Assembly (NCBI GenBank): GCA_018697195.1
Contig: CM031858.1
Span: forward strand, 127,047,133 to 127,111,132
DNA: 64,000 nt
Source of the DNA: Certhia americana
Lineage: Eukaryota; Chordata; Aves; Passeriformes; Certhiidae
Direction: 5' to 3'
Part shown: positions 1 through 12,756 of the stretch, piece after piece
How the letters are laid out: each line of letters begins with the position of its first letter
Position numbering within the stretch: the stretch's first letter is position 1
Translations under genes and position numbers: made by a program
The notes under the pieces: generated by a model
Database searches by the model: none
What the model was told of the DNA's origin: nothing
Seen by the model: the letters and a program-made list of their open reading frames with translations, nothing else

Positions 1-389
1 TAGGAGCCACACAAGGAATTTGTGAAAATGAGAGCTTATAGAATTCAGTGCGTCTGAAGAAACTTACGTGATCGTTTTGCATCCTGCTCATGTGTATTAT
101 AACTAACAAAAGAATTATTTGACTCTAATGAATGGTACAAATTCCAGATCAAGAAACAGAAGACTTGGGTTCTAATTCTGGTCAGTTTGCATTACACCTT
201 TTTGCATACCATCTTTACAACTGCTGTCACTTTTTCCTGTTTGGAATAAATGTTGTTTCGGACAGGACCTCTGTGTCCCTGGGAGTTGCAAACTGGAATG
301 TGTATCTTATGGTGGCTCACAGGTGCCATGTAATACCAGGTCACTTCAATATGACTTTTCCCCATTCTACTACACAACTTTAAATTTAC
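1..389 (-). other. partial CNGB3 intron 5 (window edge)
   Basis: This begins with the GTAAAT donor of exon 5 and runs off the left edge. I looked for the next exon, which should encode S1 (an RLYLLWLLL-like run), and it is not present here. No repeat was recognised. Confidence 0.7.
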
Positions 390-593
390 CTGTATATGAG
401 TCAATGGTATCTGGTAGCTTCATATACTCCATGTATTTTTTCAGTGGAGGTTTTTTGAATTTACAGCATAGCATATCACAGTAATGATCCTCCTCTGGCT
501 TTACTTCTGCCTCCTCTTTCTTTTCATCTTTTTTTTCATCTTTTTTTTCATCTTTTTTTTCTTCTTTCGGTGGGGGTGGAGGCTTCTTTGGTG
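390..593 (-). CDS. CNGB3: CNGB3 coding exon 5 (KKDE repeat and pre-S1 segment)
   Basis: Exon of 204 nt that brings the cytosolic N terminus to the edge of the membrane domain. Seen: the acceptor is TGTCTAG, and the exon reads SPKKPPPPP, then a KKDE tandem repeat, then [20 protein letters not shown], and ends [10 protein letters not shown] with one base left before a GTAAAT donor. Known: mammalian CNGB3 has KPTEHYYRLLWFKVKKMP and later KLPNSIDSYTD here, immediately followed by transmembrane segment S1. The leftover G would complete the conserved Asp with the next exon, which is not in the window. Oddities: the KKDE repeat is encoded by four 12-nt units (517-564) containing A8 runs on the coding strand. 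The CDMLCC run is Cys-rich compared with the mammalian YRLLWF. Confidence 0.95.
517..564 (-). repeat. 12-nt coding tandem repeat (KKDE units) in CNGB3 exon 5
   Basis: Four contiguous 12-nt units are seen: in coding sense GAAGAAAAAAAA, two copies of GATGAAAAAAAA and GATGAAAAGAAA. Each encodes four residues (EEKK or DEKK), giving a highly charged stretch between a PPPPP run and the conserved pre-S1 segment. The unit length preserves frame, so copy number can change without breaking the protein. The internal A8 runs are slippage-prone. Confidence 0.9.
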
Positions 594-2021
594 CTAGACA
601 CATAAGATTACCAAAACCATTGGCATTTTAACAATGGCTCAATTAATTTACCCTATCTCAACATGAACAAAAGCTTCATCATGTTAAAATACCTTTTAAA
701 AACACTGGGCAGTGACTAAATTCATTATATTAAATACATAGAAAACACTTGAAGAATAAGATCACCACTGATATAAACATGTGGATCTGCTATCATGAAC
801 AGGATACTATGTTACAGAGTGCAATATCCATATTGCTGAATTTCCCTGGACAATGCCTACAAGTTATGCCTTCTATAAGACTGACAAGAAAATTATTGAT
901 TCATAATTTAGCATTCAGTAACGCAACTGAGCATTTCTCTTTACATGACTGTTGTAAAGAATGAATGCAGTGAGGATGGAGATAAAAAAGGACACCTGTG
1001 CCATGGGCTGGTCTCTCCCCTCTCCTGAGACCTGACATGCAAGATGCAGCAGGTAAAACCAGTGGGAAGCCTATGCTTTTATACATTTCTAGGCTTATAA
1101 AAGTCTTGTAGCACTCCTTTGAACCCAGTTCTTCCATCTTTGAGCTCGATAATGTTGTTTCCACATGGGTCCTATTAATTCTGGTGACTTTATCTCTGAT
1201 TAGGATACACAGTCTTAGCAGTAAACTGAAAAACTGGATCTATAATAGGTTAGGAAATAAAGGTCATAATTTCCACAAAGAGAACAAAAGAGATAGATCA
1301 GCTAGGAAAAAAATTTTAAAAATAAATTAGTTTATCAGTTGGTATAGTTTATTATTATTCAGGGACCATTTTTACCATTTTAAAAAACACATACATAATG
1401 AACAGCTTCTAAAAATTGCCAGAAAATAAAGCCACCACACTCAATTCCTCGTGGAAAGGAAAAAGAAAGTCAAACTTTCCTCTGAAGAGGAGAAAAATTG
1501 ATTTATGTTTCATATTTTGTCAAAAGTTAATGATTAATTTATGTCAGATGAATTTACTCTATTTAAAGCATGGACTTAAAAAGTCTTCAGTGTGTCCAGA
1601 TTTTTAGTCAAAGCTAAAATTTTATTTACTTTATTTACACAGAAGATCTCATATCAAAGTGACTAATATCCACTCATAAGATATACATGTTTCTTCATAT
1701 GTTTCGGATTCATCTCCACAAAAAAACATCTCTGGGAGTTATTTCAAAATACAAAAATTTCTTGACACAAATGATTCTAGATACTGCCTCTATAAGGTTT
1801 TTCCCCAAATTCTTCAGTGATGTCATTCAAAGGGGGGTTGTACCTAAGGACTCTAGTTTAGAGAAATAGGGATAAATTGACTTCATGGGGCACAAAGTGA
1901 TCCTTTCCAGTGGATAAACACACTATATTTACAAAAAAATTATCACAGTATTTTTTGTTACTACAAAATTATTTTCAGTTTTAAACTGGGCAAATGCACA
2001 GCTATTTCTAGAGGCACTTAC
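594..2021 (-). other. CNGB3 intron 4
   Basis: Intron of 1,428 bp between exons 4 and 5, with GTAAGT donor and TAG acceptor. It is AT-rich; I see no repeat family, conserved exon or RNA gene. Confidence 0.75.
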
Positions 2022-2176
2022 AAACTGGAGGACTTGCTTCAGGTGAAGATATCACTGGGTCATTCAGCTTTTCCTTATACACGTTTGCCCTTTCACGAAA
2101 TTTTTTGACAATCTCTTGAAGCTGGGCGTCAGCATACTCATTTGTTTGGAAACCTGGACGTGCTGGCTTCTGAGCA
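2022..2176 (-). CDS. CNGB3: CNGB3 coding exon 4 (conserved NEYADAQL helix region)
   Basis: Exon of 155 nt carrying the first well-conserved block of CNGB3. Seen: a polypyrimidine tract ending TTTTAATTAG is followed by TGCTCAGAAG. The translation includes [20 protein letters not shown], then VYKEKL and ISSPEASP, and a GTAAGT donor follows PPV in phase 1. Known: mammalian CNGB3 has [20 protein letters not shown], then LYKKKL and LSSPEASP at the same position, so the match is specific. The block is amphipathic and basic, probably helical, and lies in the cytosol before the membrane domain. This exon and exon 5 are the anchors of the gene identification. Confidence 0.93.
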
Positions 2177-5100
2177 CTAATTAAAACAAAAGGGGAAAAA
2201 AAAGTTTAATGTGCTGGAAATCAATGGAAGGAAGCAGTGGCAATTCTATTTCTGACCTGAAGTCAGACATTAAGGTTGGATCTCTATTGAGCACAGTGCT
2301 TATTCATATCACTTAATTCATGCTAAGTGGAAACCTAAGTTACCTGCTCTTGCCTCCTGCTCATGTCAGCAGCAGCTCTGTGTTATTTCAAGCACGGAAG
2401 GGGTAGTTACCATGTTTAGCCTACTGCCTGATGGTTCCCCACATGCTGCTTTTCACCAAGTTCTACTGTGGCTGTGTAAGGCCTAGAGGTCACCTGATGC
2501 ATTCACTAAGTTACACAGCATCCTCTCCACATCTGTGTATAAAAATGTGCTTGTTGCTGTATGGCAATATCCTAATGATGGCAGGCAATGCAGGTAGAGG
2601 AGGAGTGACTTATGTTTACTTTACACTTTCTAATGTTGGGAAAATTGATTTCATCTATGGCTTTTTATGGTTTGTTATGACTAACATGAGGTAAAAAAAA
2701 ATTGCATCTGTTCTCAGTGGAAACCAAACACTGGTCTGTTTGCTGAGGTTTCTTCTTTTTCTGCTAAGAGTTTGCTCAGGGTCATAGTAACACTAAGCTG
2801 ATATTCCAGCACTCACAGCATTTGTTCAAACCTGAGAACTATTGATTTTCCAACACCTGCAAACTCATACTCTGCACTGAAACTAATGCTACCTTTAGGT
2901 TTTCTGCATGCTGGACAGTCAAATAGAAAATCTAGGTGAAAGTGATTCTTGATCAACTCTTCTGTCCTTGAAATTTTGTCCTTGATTACTTGCTACTGAC
3001 TGATTTTTCAGACTGGGGTTTTTGACTCATCTGGCAGCTGGGCCACACATTTGGACTTCATCTATGTAGAGACCAGGACATGAGATTTTTCTCTTTTTTT
3101 TCTGTATCCTTGACTCAACACTTCTCAGCTGATGTGACACATGGGTGTCAGAGATGGCTGGAAAAGGCTGTGACTTGCACAGGACAGCTCAAGGTCTCCT
3201 CCCAGACAGGTCACAATGGCCACCCCTGTACTGAAATCCTGAAATAGGGGCTACAGCAGGAAATTGGTTTTTTCTTTCTTGACAGTTTTTCAACTCTGTC
3301 CCAAGTACCAAAGGGATGTGATTATGACAGTGCCTTGGGTAGGGAAGAAATGAACACCACTGCAAAATGATCTTTGAATAAACTCCAGGTCTCCTCAAGA
3401 CCTAAACCTACTTTGAAATTTCTAACAGAAGGAGCTGTAGCTAAAAAAGGATAGTGTCAGAGTGGGATGTGTGTAGATTTTGAGAAGCAGTTTTCTGGAG
3501 ACACAACACAAATCACAGTGCCCAAAGAAGTATAATTTAAGCATGTGAAAATCTTTCAGCAATAAAACCATTGGATAAAGTGGAGATATGCTGTTACAAA
3601 CTGGCAGAAGCAAAAGTTTGGAAGTGTACATTTGTCATTCCTAATTTAAGTCTTATATACTGTCTATTTCTTAAAACTCCTTGGACAGGAGATAAATCGT
3701 AGCAGTTCTGATAGATTTTGTAATCTCATCACAGTTCCTTTTGTGTGACATTATCCCTTTGCTCAGGCCATCTGCAATGTAATGACATCCTTTCTTGTTT
3801 TGAGCTAACATGTCAAAATTAATTTTTTTATTCTATTCAAAGAATTTAAATTAGTTCTTAGTTTTTGCTGTTGCTGCATTTGCCCAGGTTGTTCACTATC
3901 TTATATTTAGATACCACTTAGCATAAGTGTCATGCCAAAGGCCCTTTCTATCTTCTTTCTAGGAATAAACTACAAATTGATTAAGACTTTTCCTCTTATT
4001 TCCCAGATTTTCCAACACAAGTGAAAGTCTCTTCTATCATGAATTTGGTGCAATGTAGCACAGAGGACCCATGTTTCCATTTGGTACTGATTAGAATCTA
4101 TGTGACTTAGTTTAAAGTTATTTGCCCCACAGTTGATGAGAAATTGATTTTCCTTGCCCTACTTCTCATTTGGCTTGCATTACCTCCTGCTCCATTATTT
4201 TCTTGTAACAAAATGATTACTTTAAATTGTCTTTGGTTAATACAGATGGAAGAGGCTGCATGTTGAACACTGCTAATTTGAGGATGTTTGTTGTATATGT
4301 AGTTTGCATGAGGGTGCACTTTAAATTGCCTGGGCTAATGAGGCCCATTTGAATTTCACTAAATCACTTTTAATTTAAACCTGACTCCTCTCTCATCATG
4401 TGCTGCTAGGATTTTGTTCTAAGCTGTTATTCTTTAAGAATTTTTTTTTTTTAAGCAATTTATCTTTGACCTTTGTGCTGTACATTGCAATAGGCCTAGA
4501 TCTACATTGCTTACTCTCCATATAGTCCTTTACAGAGTGGAAATGTTTATTCCCTGTGCAAGTGATTCATGTGGCCTAGGAAAACAAAATCAGGACAGCA
4601 ACTCATGTACTATGCACACGATCATGTTACTATCTCAAATATAGTTTCTTTAACAATAGCAATACATATAACATGAAATGTATAATAATAAAGTAGTTTT
4701 CTGATATTTTTCATTTGTAGATTTTTTTTTTTTAACTTGTAGATTTAAGCTTGTTTGTTTAGTGATAAAATTGCAGTGTCTTTATTCTCCCCCAAGCCAC
4801 AGGAGATTTAGAATATTTAACTATAGCATAGTTAAAGAATATCACCTTGAAATAAGCCATGGAAATACTGTATTGAGTATACTAATGTATGCAACAGTAC
4901 TGTGGCTTGAAAGTTTTCTGTGTTAAGAGTTCAAGCAAACAGTGATAAGAAATGCAATAGTTATTTCAGAAGGTTTGTCTTTTTTAAGTTGCAATCTAGG
5001 GTTTTAATTCCTCCCTGTTTCTGGCCATGAACACCAAATACCTGAGTTCAATTCCATGTTTTATCTACCAGGTGGCTCCTGAGAAAATTTATTTCATAAA

Positions 5101-5393
5101 TGTATGATGCCTGTAAAATATCTGTAACACTTTTTGCTAATTTCAGTTATAGCCCGATATTTTTTGCAGCACTTAAGAAACTTTCTGCTAATTGCATGGA
5201 GATAGAGTTTTTGGACTTGCAATAGAGCTTTCAATGCTTTTATTGAGCTCTGATGTTGTGATTTATGATTGCATTTACAATCTGTGTCTTGAAAAAAATT
5301 ATTTGACTTTTCTGAATAAATTATGGAGAATCTCTAATTCAGATAATAAATTTTCAGAAGGATATGATATGATTATGATACATCAAACCTGAT

Positions 5394-5615
5394 GGCATGG
5401 ATGAGAAAGATTTCAGAGACAAAAATGTAATTCCAGCCATCATGAAATGTATCGATTCAAAAACATGTCCTCAATTTTTTGCTGACAATCGCAGTGTGAA
5501 TAATGCCATAGAAGCCCTAAGTTCCAAGCCTAGAATCAGTCATCCTAAATTATTAGGAAAACTTGTATTAGAAAAAATCCAACATGTTAATCGCTTGCTT
5601 GGTACAGCAAGGCAG
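5394..5615 (+). pseudogene. unidentified coding-like fragment antisense to CNGB3 (broken gene or stray exon)
   Basis: Not recognised. A plus-strand frame reads GMDEKDFRDKNVIPAIMKCI, then DSKTCPQFFADN and later LEKIQHVNRLLGTARQ, and reaches a donor-like CAG|GTATTC at 5615. The composition is protein-like (balanced hydrophobic and charged residues, few low-complexity runs), and it has three CpGs in codons, unusual for the surrounding intron. The frame is open from 5379 to the stop at 5682, but the segment before the ATG is closed by TGA at 5376. A neighbouring frame (5192-5392) ends in a possible continuation, NKFSEGYDMI, which would need a frameshift to join. An AG at 5412 (TTTCAG) could be an acceptor but lacks a pyrimidine tract. 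It could be a decayed retrocopy, an exon of an antisense gene, or chance. I know of no CNGB3 segment like it. Confidence 0.3.
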
Positions 5616-6900
5616 GTATTCCAAAAAGCTACCTTATGCTATTTTTATTATACAGTCTTTATAGTCCAAAGAAGGCTTCCCTGAGGACAGGTTCAGACTG
5701 ACTGAGATAGTTTTCTGCTCTGAATTGCCCGTGGAGAGAGACTATTTTTCTCCTTTATCTGCACAGGATGCTGACAGGGTTTTTAGGAGTGGGCTTTAAT
5801 ATTCTCCTTCATGATCTTGGTACAAAAAAAAGTAGTGTACTAATGATGTTTTAAGAGGACATTGGATCTGAAGATTAAAAATTAGAAATGATTCCTATGC
5901 AGAAAAATTTGAATTATTTAGTCCAAATAATAGAAATGAGGGAAAATCTAATGCCATATACTGCAGACATGTACTTAGAATCAAATTGTAAGAATTTCTT
6001 TTGTAAGTGCTGGGATCATCAGTTGCAGGTGACGAAAGTCTACATGTCCAAGTATTTAGTCAAAGGGAAGTTGCCTATGAGCCATACATATCCTGGCTAT
6101 GAAAAACACTGGTGTAAATGTAACTGTAGAATGCATATGACATACTGCAAAGGAAATAAGCATTAATATTGGGATATAGGCCAGTGTGATAATTATTCCG
6201 ATCAGCTATACTCAAAAGGTGCATTCCTATGGGAGACTCCAGAAAATCTCTTATAATGGCCAAGACTACTGGGAACATGACTAAAAAGGACAAAAATCCC
6301 CAGATTGAGACATAATAAGATCATTGACTATAAGATAAAATTTTGGTGGGGAACCATGGGAAAATAGGTATTTGAGCTGCAAAAATGTATTGTGAGAAGA
6401 ATAAATGTGAATAGAGGCACATCGAATTACCATGATTAAATGTCTGAAGAAACTTTCCAAGCCTTTAAAGACCAGAATTCTAGGCAGCTTTTACTATGAG
6501 TGAGGAGCAGTTGAAACAAATGTGATAGACTTCAAGTTTATATTAGCTATGTTCATGAAGACTGTTGTAGGCTGTGATTCCCAGGAAAGCAAAATATTTG
6601 CCTGTATGCAGCATAACAGGAAATCCTTTTCAGCAAACAAACTTGAAATACATAAAGGATTGGGAAGTGGATAATTGACTTAACCTGTATATTTACCACC
6701 TACTTCTTCTTCCAAAAATCTTAACAGCTCAATTGCTAAGAAAGTAAGTTTCTAAGATAAATATGTTATCTTTAAGTCTTGGAACAAGCTGTTCACACAT
6801 TAGATTCCATGGACTTTCAAAAAGCTCTTAATTAAATTTTAATTCTCCTTAACAGTCCTGGAACAAGTGTCTTCCTCTGACCCATCATCTTTTCCTTTAA

Positions 6901-7095
6901 TCACAGAGTCATCAAAGTTAGAAGAGAATTTCAAGATCATCTAGTCCAACAGTCAAACCAGCACCATTATAATTGTACCTAAACCAAGTGCCACATTCAG
7001 ATGTTTGCCTGGGCAATTTATTCCAATACCTTTCCTCTCTTTCAGTGATAATGTTTCTTTCCTAATAGCTAATCTGAACCATCCCTAGCAAGGGA
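6901..7095 (-). mobile_element. CR1 LINE 3' fragment (old)
   Basis: Reads as the reverse complement of a CR1 3' end: TCACAGAGTCATCAAAG, then a version of 'atcatctagtccaac', then 'gcctgggcaatttattccaat', ending near 'ctaatctgaacc'. Heavily diverged. Confidence 0.7.
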
Positions 7096-8526
7096 AAGTG
7101 TCTGATAAAGACCTATCATTACTGATGCAGAAGATTAAGTCCTTTTCTGTTTGCTGCATTTTTGAAATACTGGCACTATATTGACTTTTCTTTGCAATAA
7201 ACCAGAACAAATCACATTTTTTTAAATTACAATTTAGGATTGAGTTGTTCTTCACAATGCAATTTTATTTTAAACTGATGTTCTGTTGTCTTGTGATATG
7301 TTTTATTACCTGTTTCATTAGTTTAAACATAGTGGTACCATAGTATTTAGGTTGGTTTTGGTTCTAGGTATGTATAAGCGAGAATGGGCCATAAGCATTT
7401 ATAAACTTTATGCAGACAACATATAAACAATCTTTCCACTGGAATCCATGACTTTTCCTTAGTTCAATATCTTTGTACAGAGATCATGCTTGTTTGGGCC
7501 CTAAGCAAGTGTTCTTGAAAAAAAAATTCATAGATCATCCATTTCCCAGACATCATGTTGTGTTCATAAAGCAAAACAGATATGGAAGCAACAATGTTCA
7601 AGGAAGGCATTGTCTTTCAGACTTATCCACTGGTATTGAACTCAGAATAAACTTCTTGATGCAATGCAGTCTGAAATCTAATAATCTAGGATGCAGAGAT
7701 TTCTGCTTTTTAGCTCAATTTTTTTTTTTTCCATAGCAGCTTCTTTTGCAATCCTCCTAGTTATTCAATCACAACAATCTGTGAATACTGTAATCTTCTT
7801 TACAGTACTCTCTAAGGAGAATTCTGTCTTAATGCTGAACACTTGGAACTCTCACTGAGGTACCAGATTAAAATGTGAATTAGATTTTATTTTAACTAAA
7901 ATTAGTTTATTTAAACTAAATTCTGTAGTAGGAACTATAAAAATAGTAGAAAGGAAGTAGTATGAATGTTGAAAGTATCAATTAGCTATGAAAAAATCAC
8001 CTTTCCTTAAGGTAACTGGTGATATAAAGTTGTTTAATTGCACTAACTATTTACTATGATGTGAAAAATGAGGATAAAATAATTTCTAATACTAATTGCT
8101 TTAGAACAAAGGTACAATAGTCTAAGGGAGTTGTTCTCATTTATTTCCTTATCTGGTGTGAATGTGTCATTGGGGCTTATCTGTAAGTAATTCAATCTGT
8201 CTGGGGCATCTGCCACATATCAGGAATTTTTAACATTTTGACATTTAAATACAAACACATATCTTATGTACATAAACCTTTAATTTATGGCTATGTAAAA
8301 TAATTTAATCAGAGTATGATATAGTGCTGTACAGAGTTCATAAGCACAGCACAAACCCTTCTTCCTGTATTCTATCTTTCAGGTTTTTTTAATATGCAAG
8401 GAATTAAAAACTAAAATAAAAATACCATAAAATTTCCCATTGTGAATGTTTTCAAAGGTTGGAAAAAAGTCTCAAATTTGAAAAACTTGATTTCCTATAG
8501 TTGATTTCATTTGTCATCTCTTTTCA

Positions 8527-8775
8527 TAGCGTCCCTAAAAAAATCGTACAACCATAAGGCTGCAGAGTAGTTTGAGATATCCTGCCCTCACAGCTCAAAG
8601 CAGGATGAGGTACACCTGAACTATTCTTATCTAATCTTTTCTTAAATATATCTAGTCATGGTTATTCTATAATCTTCCTAAAGGATTTTTTCTGTGCTTC
8701 ACTAGCTTTATTCTACAATTTGTTTTTTCCTCAATGTAAATCTCTTTTGGTAGAATTTGTTCCATGCATTTTGAA
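8527..8775 (-). mobile_element. probable ancient CR1 fragment
   Basis: 'ccataaggctgcagagtag', 'ctcaaagcaggatgaggtac' and 'ctttattctacaatttg' recall the order of an old CR1 3' region in reverse orientation. The match is loose and the edges are guesses. Confidence 0.4.
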
Positions 8776-11700
8776 CATGAGGTAAAATTTATTGTTCCTT
8801 CTCTTTTAACTCACTTTTTGGTGATTTGCACATTTTAATTTTCCCCAAGCAAAAAGGATTTGGTACGAGGGTAATAATATAATTGTACGTTGACTAAGAA
8901 TGTCAGTTAATTCTAAAATTTTCAGCGTGTGTTCCCAAACTTCATGCCATGGACCATTGTTGCCTATGCTAATTATATAAAATTACCTTGGTGTGAACAA
9001 CTTTGTTGCAAATCTACCTTCACTAGAGTAAGCTGCTGTACAGCAAACTGTGAAGGAACTCACTACACACACCTTTCCCAGGATCACAAAGAAACTCAGA
9101 GAGAAAGAACCTATTCCTCTTAGATGACTTCAATTACTGCTATTTAAGATCATCCTTTCCCCTTCTGCAAGACCCTGACACATTTCAGTCCAAATGCAGC
9201 AACAAAATAAGTGAGGTACCTGCAGACACTGCTCATCACACTTCTCCTGTGTATAACAATACTCAGAGTATTGAATAAAACTGGACTGCCAGATGTGTTT
9301 GACTTCTCATCGACCATTTTATCTGCACCTGTCACTGTGCCCTTGATTCCTCTCTTGGGCTGTACAACATGGGATTTTTTCATCATAAAATGCTAAGATT
9401 TGGAACAAGAGTAAATAACTGGAGACAGGGTGTTTCGATACAATATGTTGGACAAGATTAAACATAGGCATGAATACACTTGTCATGAAGTAATAATCAG
9501 TTTTCTTTTACTAAATGATAAGCATTATGTCTTAGATTTATATCCCTCTTAGATTTTTCAAGAAAGACCTTGATATATTTGCAAATGTTTGTTATAAATG
9601 TGATTTAAATACAAAACCAATTTAAATATAAATATTTTATATTACACATAGTAGTATACCTGTCACAAATCTCATTGCTTTGTTCTTCTCCCTGAAAATG
9701 ACTCAAACATACTAGTAGAGATAATATTTTGAATAAATTATAATTTCTCCCTTTACAAAAAGGTTTCTTCTTTCTTTGAAAAATATTAAGTGAATGGAGG
9801 ATTTACACAAAATGCACAGAAATTTTAATCAAAGAAACCAATCAGCAGAAAATTATGACAAATATGCTCTTACTTTGTTACATATTCAAAACCCCCCAAT
9901 TTCTTCAATTGAGACGGTTAGCAATAAATATATATTAATACTATGAGTATATGATTTGAAATAATGCAAGGGTAAAAAAACCCTAAAGCATTTCAGTCTG
10001 TATAATGACATTCCTATCCTTTCCTCGTTTCATTTATTCTTCAATGAAAAACTTCGGAATCCACTACTTTTTAATTTCAGGCTACCTACTTGATTGCCAT
10101 GCAGAGTGAGTGAAATTAAATAGCAAGGGTAACTGCATCCTGCAGATCGGACAGAATTTAAAGGCTCTGGGAAAATACATCTCAGCAAAGATTGCAGCAA
10201 GTTTAATCCATTTTGGTACAGACAGCACACCATCACCTTTCTATTTAATTTGCAGGTTCTCAATGTAGTCACTTCAGAAACTCAAGTCCGAGAAATAAAA
10301 GTGACAGGGTCTGAAAAACAAAAGGCCTAAGCAGAAGGAATATAAGTGCTAAGAAAAGTACTTTTATTTTTTAACACATTAACGTCTTTTTAGTCTTAAT
10401 AAATATACTAAATGCATTCCATCTGTGTACATTTTCAAGTACTGCAGTGATTAGCTGGAAACAACTAAGGAAATGTATTAGCCTCTCCACAAAATGTACT
10501 TGTAGCTGTGTTTAAACTGGGATTTTTCATAAGGCCAGCATTAGCCTTACTTTACTTCATCTAAATTTGATTGGATTTTATTGCCATGAGTGTCATTTTC
10601 ATACATCCCTGGTGTTCCTTTACCTCTTCTTCCTGATTCCTACAGTAATCAAGGATATCTAGAGACTCTGCAGAGGGTTGATACTGGGTCTGTTTCTCAG
10701 CATTAATGTGTTGAGATTTTGTACTTGTGATAGGACATAGTTTCTCTAAGGTGCACCTACTTGGTGAATTGATGTGTTGTAACTAGTGGATGGCAAGCAC
10801 TAATAAGCACAGTAATTTTCTTGTTCGAGGTTATTGAAGTAAATGAAGTGCATTACTCACTAAGAGCATGCTACCAGCAGGAGTTCTCTTTATTAACCTG
10901 GCTATGCACCACATAGCAAATTGCCTCTTAATCTTTGTTTTGTTTTCTTTTCTTGCTATTAGCCAAATTAAAGAGGAAAAAAATCTTCTTTATAGGAGGA
11001 CTGGTTGAGTCTATTAAGTAATAGGATGTGGCTATGAAAAAGGCAAACCACAAGCATGAAGTTCAGTTTGCGTGAACCACTCATGGTCATATGGAAGTTT
11101 GCAGTACTGGAGTTCACATTTTTTTAAAAAATGTTGAAAGTTGTGTTTTTGCATTTGAAAAAGCAGAATCAGATGAGTGTGCTTTCTGTGTGGGAAAGCT
11201 ATTTCAAAAATAAATTTAATATTTTATTAAAATTAATTTAAAGCATTTTATATTTTATTATTATATTTTATTATTATATTTTGTTTGTAATAGCTAGATT
11301 CTGAAGGTGGCATATCAGATATAATGTTTTGTTCCTCTCTAAACATAACTGAGAATGTGTAAGACTTTGAGATGAAATCTAAAAGCATAGGAAGTCCCTG
11401 TTACCTACTGCAATTTTTTTCCTTTCTGTGTTCTTCGATATTTAGCCTCTAAATATGGATTATGTATTTTTATATTTTATGCAGTATTTTGCACAGCAGG
11501 GTTTGTGATCTTTGACTGGGGTTTCAGCATACTGCCTTAGTATAAATAGTGCTTTGTAATCTCTTTGGTAATCTGGGAAGATGAAATAGTCTAACAAATT
11601 CAACAGGGCTTAAAGGCTTTTAAAAGACACAGAGGAGAGAAGAGGTCATAGAAGCTCTTAGTGTCCCTCCATTTTCTCTGATCTATACACTCAGATGCTT

Positions 11701-12214
11701 TTTTTACCTTCTTCCATACTCTATCTTTTCCAGGACTTGATGCAACTTCTTTGTCTCATACCTTGAAGCTTTGTGCTAGTTTCTTGTTAATAAGACTCCC
11801 CTGTCTTCTATTAGAGTGCAAATGAGGTGCTCAGTGTTCTTCTGCTCCCTTATTTCTCGCTGTGAAGAGACAAGGTAATCTTAGCCCTCCCTTCCTGAGG
11901 TTATTATTGCTCAGAAAATAGCTATTAATGAAAATTACCTGTTGCTCTGTTACATTATCAATAGAGGGGAGAAAAAATGTATTGGCAGAGAGAACCAATT
12001 TGTGTGCAATTCTATCTAAGCTATTAGGAAACAGATATTAAATGTTTCAGTCAGTAGGCCGTAATTCAGTGCTTGGTGCATCATTCATTCTTGTGGGTTT
12101 CTTCTTTCAGACATAGTGTTCAGATGGCTGAGACCAGTGCTGTGTCTCTCTACTGGAGTATTTTAAAAACAACGATGTGCTGAGAGGGAAAGGCAGACTC
12201 TTTTTCTCATTTTT

Positions 12215-12395
12215 TTTCCTGTTTTGTTTGTTTGTTTGTTTGTTTTGGGGTTTTTTGTTTGTTTGTTTTTTGTTTTTTTGTTTTTTAAAATTTTTTTTGG
12301 TGGATGAACAATTTCTATGGGAATTTTTAGGAGCAAATGCAGTATTTGTCAAAATTGTCGTGCATTTAACACGCAAAAAAAAAAAAAAAAAAATT
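12215..12395. repeat. T/G-rich simple repeat (TTTG)n followed by poly-A
   Basis: A (TTTG/GTTT)n-like tract runs from about 12223 to 12300, and a run of 19 A lies at 12375-12393. Open frames across it encode only Phe/Cys/Lys low complexity and are not genes. Confidence 0.85.
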
Positions 12396-12756
12396 AAAAA
12401 TTGCTCTTTTAGAGGAAATTAAAAAATGTGCTGTTCCAAACAATAAAATTGCCTTCCTTCCTTCGTCCTTATTCTATGTATCTGAGCCTGCACAGATGCA
12501 TTTAAAAAAATAACATGTCATATTAACAGCAGATAAGGTGAAAACCTTTCTATTAACATTTCCATGAAAGTTGATGAGCTCTGGATGTATATGATTTGTG
12601 AAAAATATATATTCATGAACCTTATTTCATTATGTAAATTACCTAGGCATATGGGCATACTGATGATTTCTTGCAAATCAGGTGACTTATGATTAAACTT
12701 TGACTCCTGAAAGAGAATTAGCATAAGAAAATAGTTCTACATAAATTAATTTATGC

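Noticed and set aside
192..404. 70-codon minus-strand frame next to exon 5, considered as the next CNGB3 exon
   Set aside because: It does not encode the hydrophobic S1 segment expected after IDSYT and starts across the exon 5 donor.
5888..6166. 92-codon plus-strand frame with several Cys and His
   Set aside because: Cys spacing does not form a known zinc-binding pattern, there are no splice signals at sensible places, and it does not join the fragment at 5.4 kb in a clear frame.
12107..12422. 89- and 81-codon frames rich in Lys/Asn or Phe
   Set aside because: They are translations of TTTG and poly-A simple sequence.
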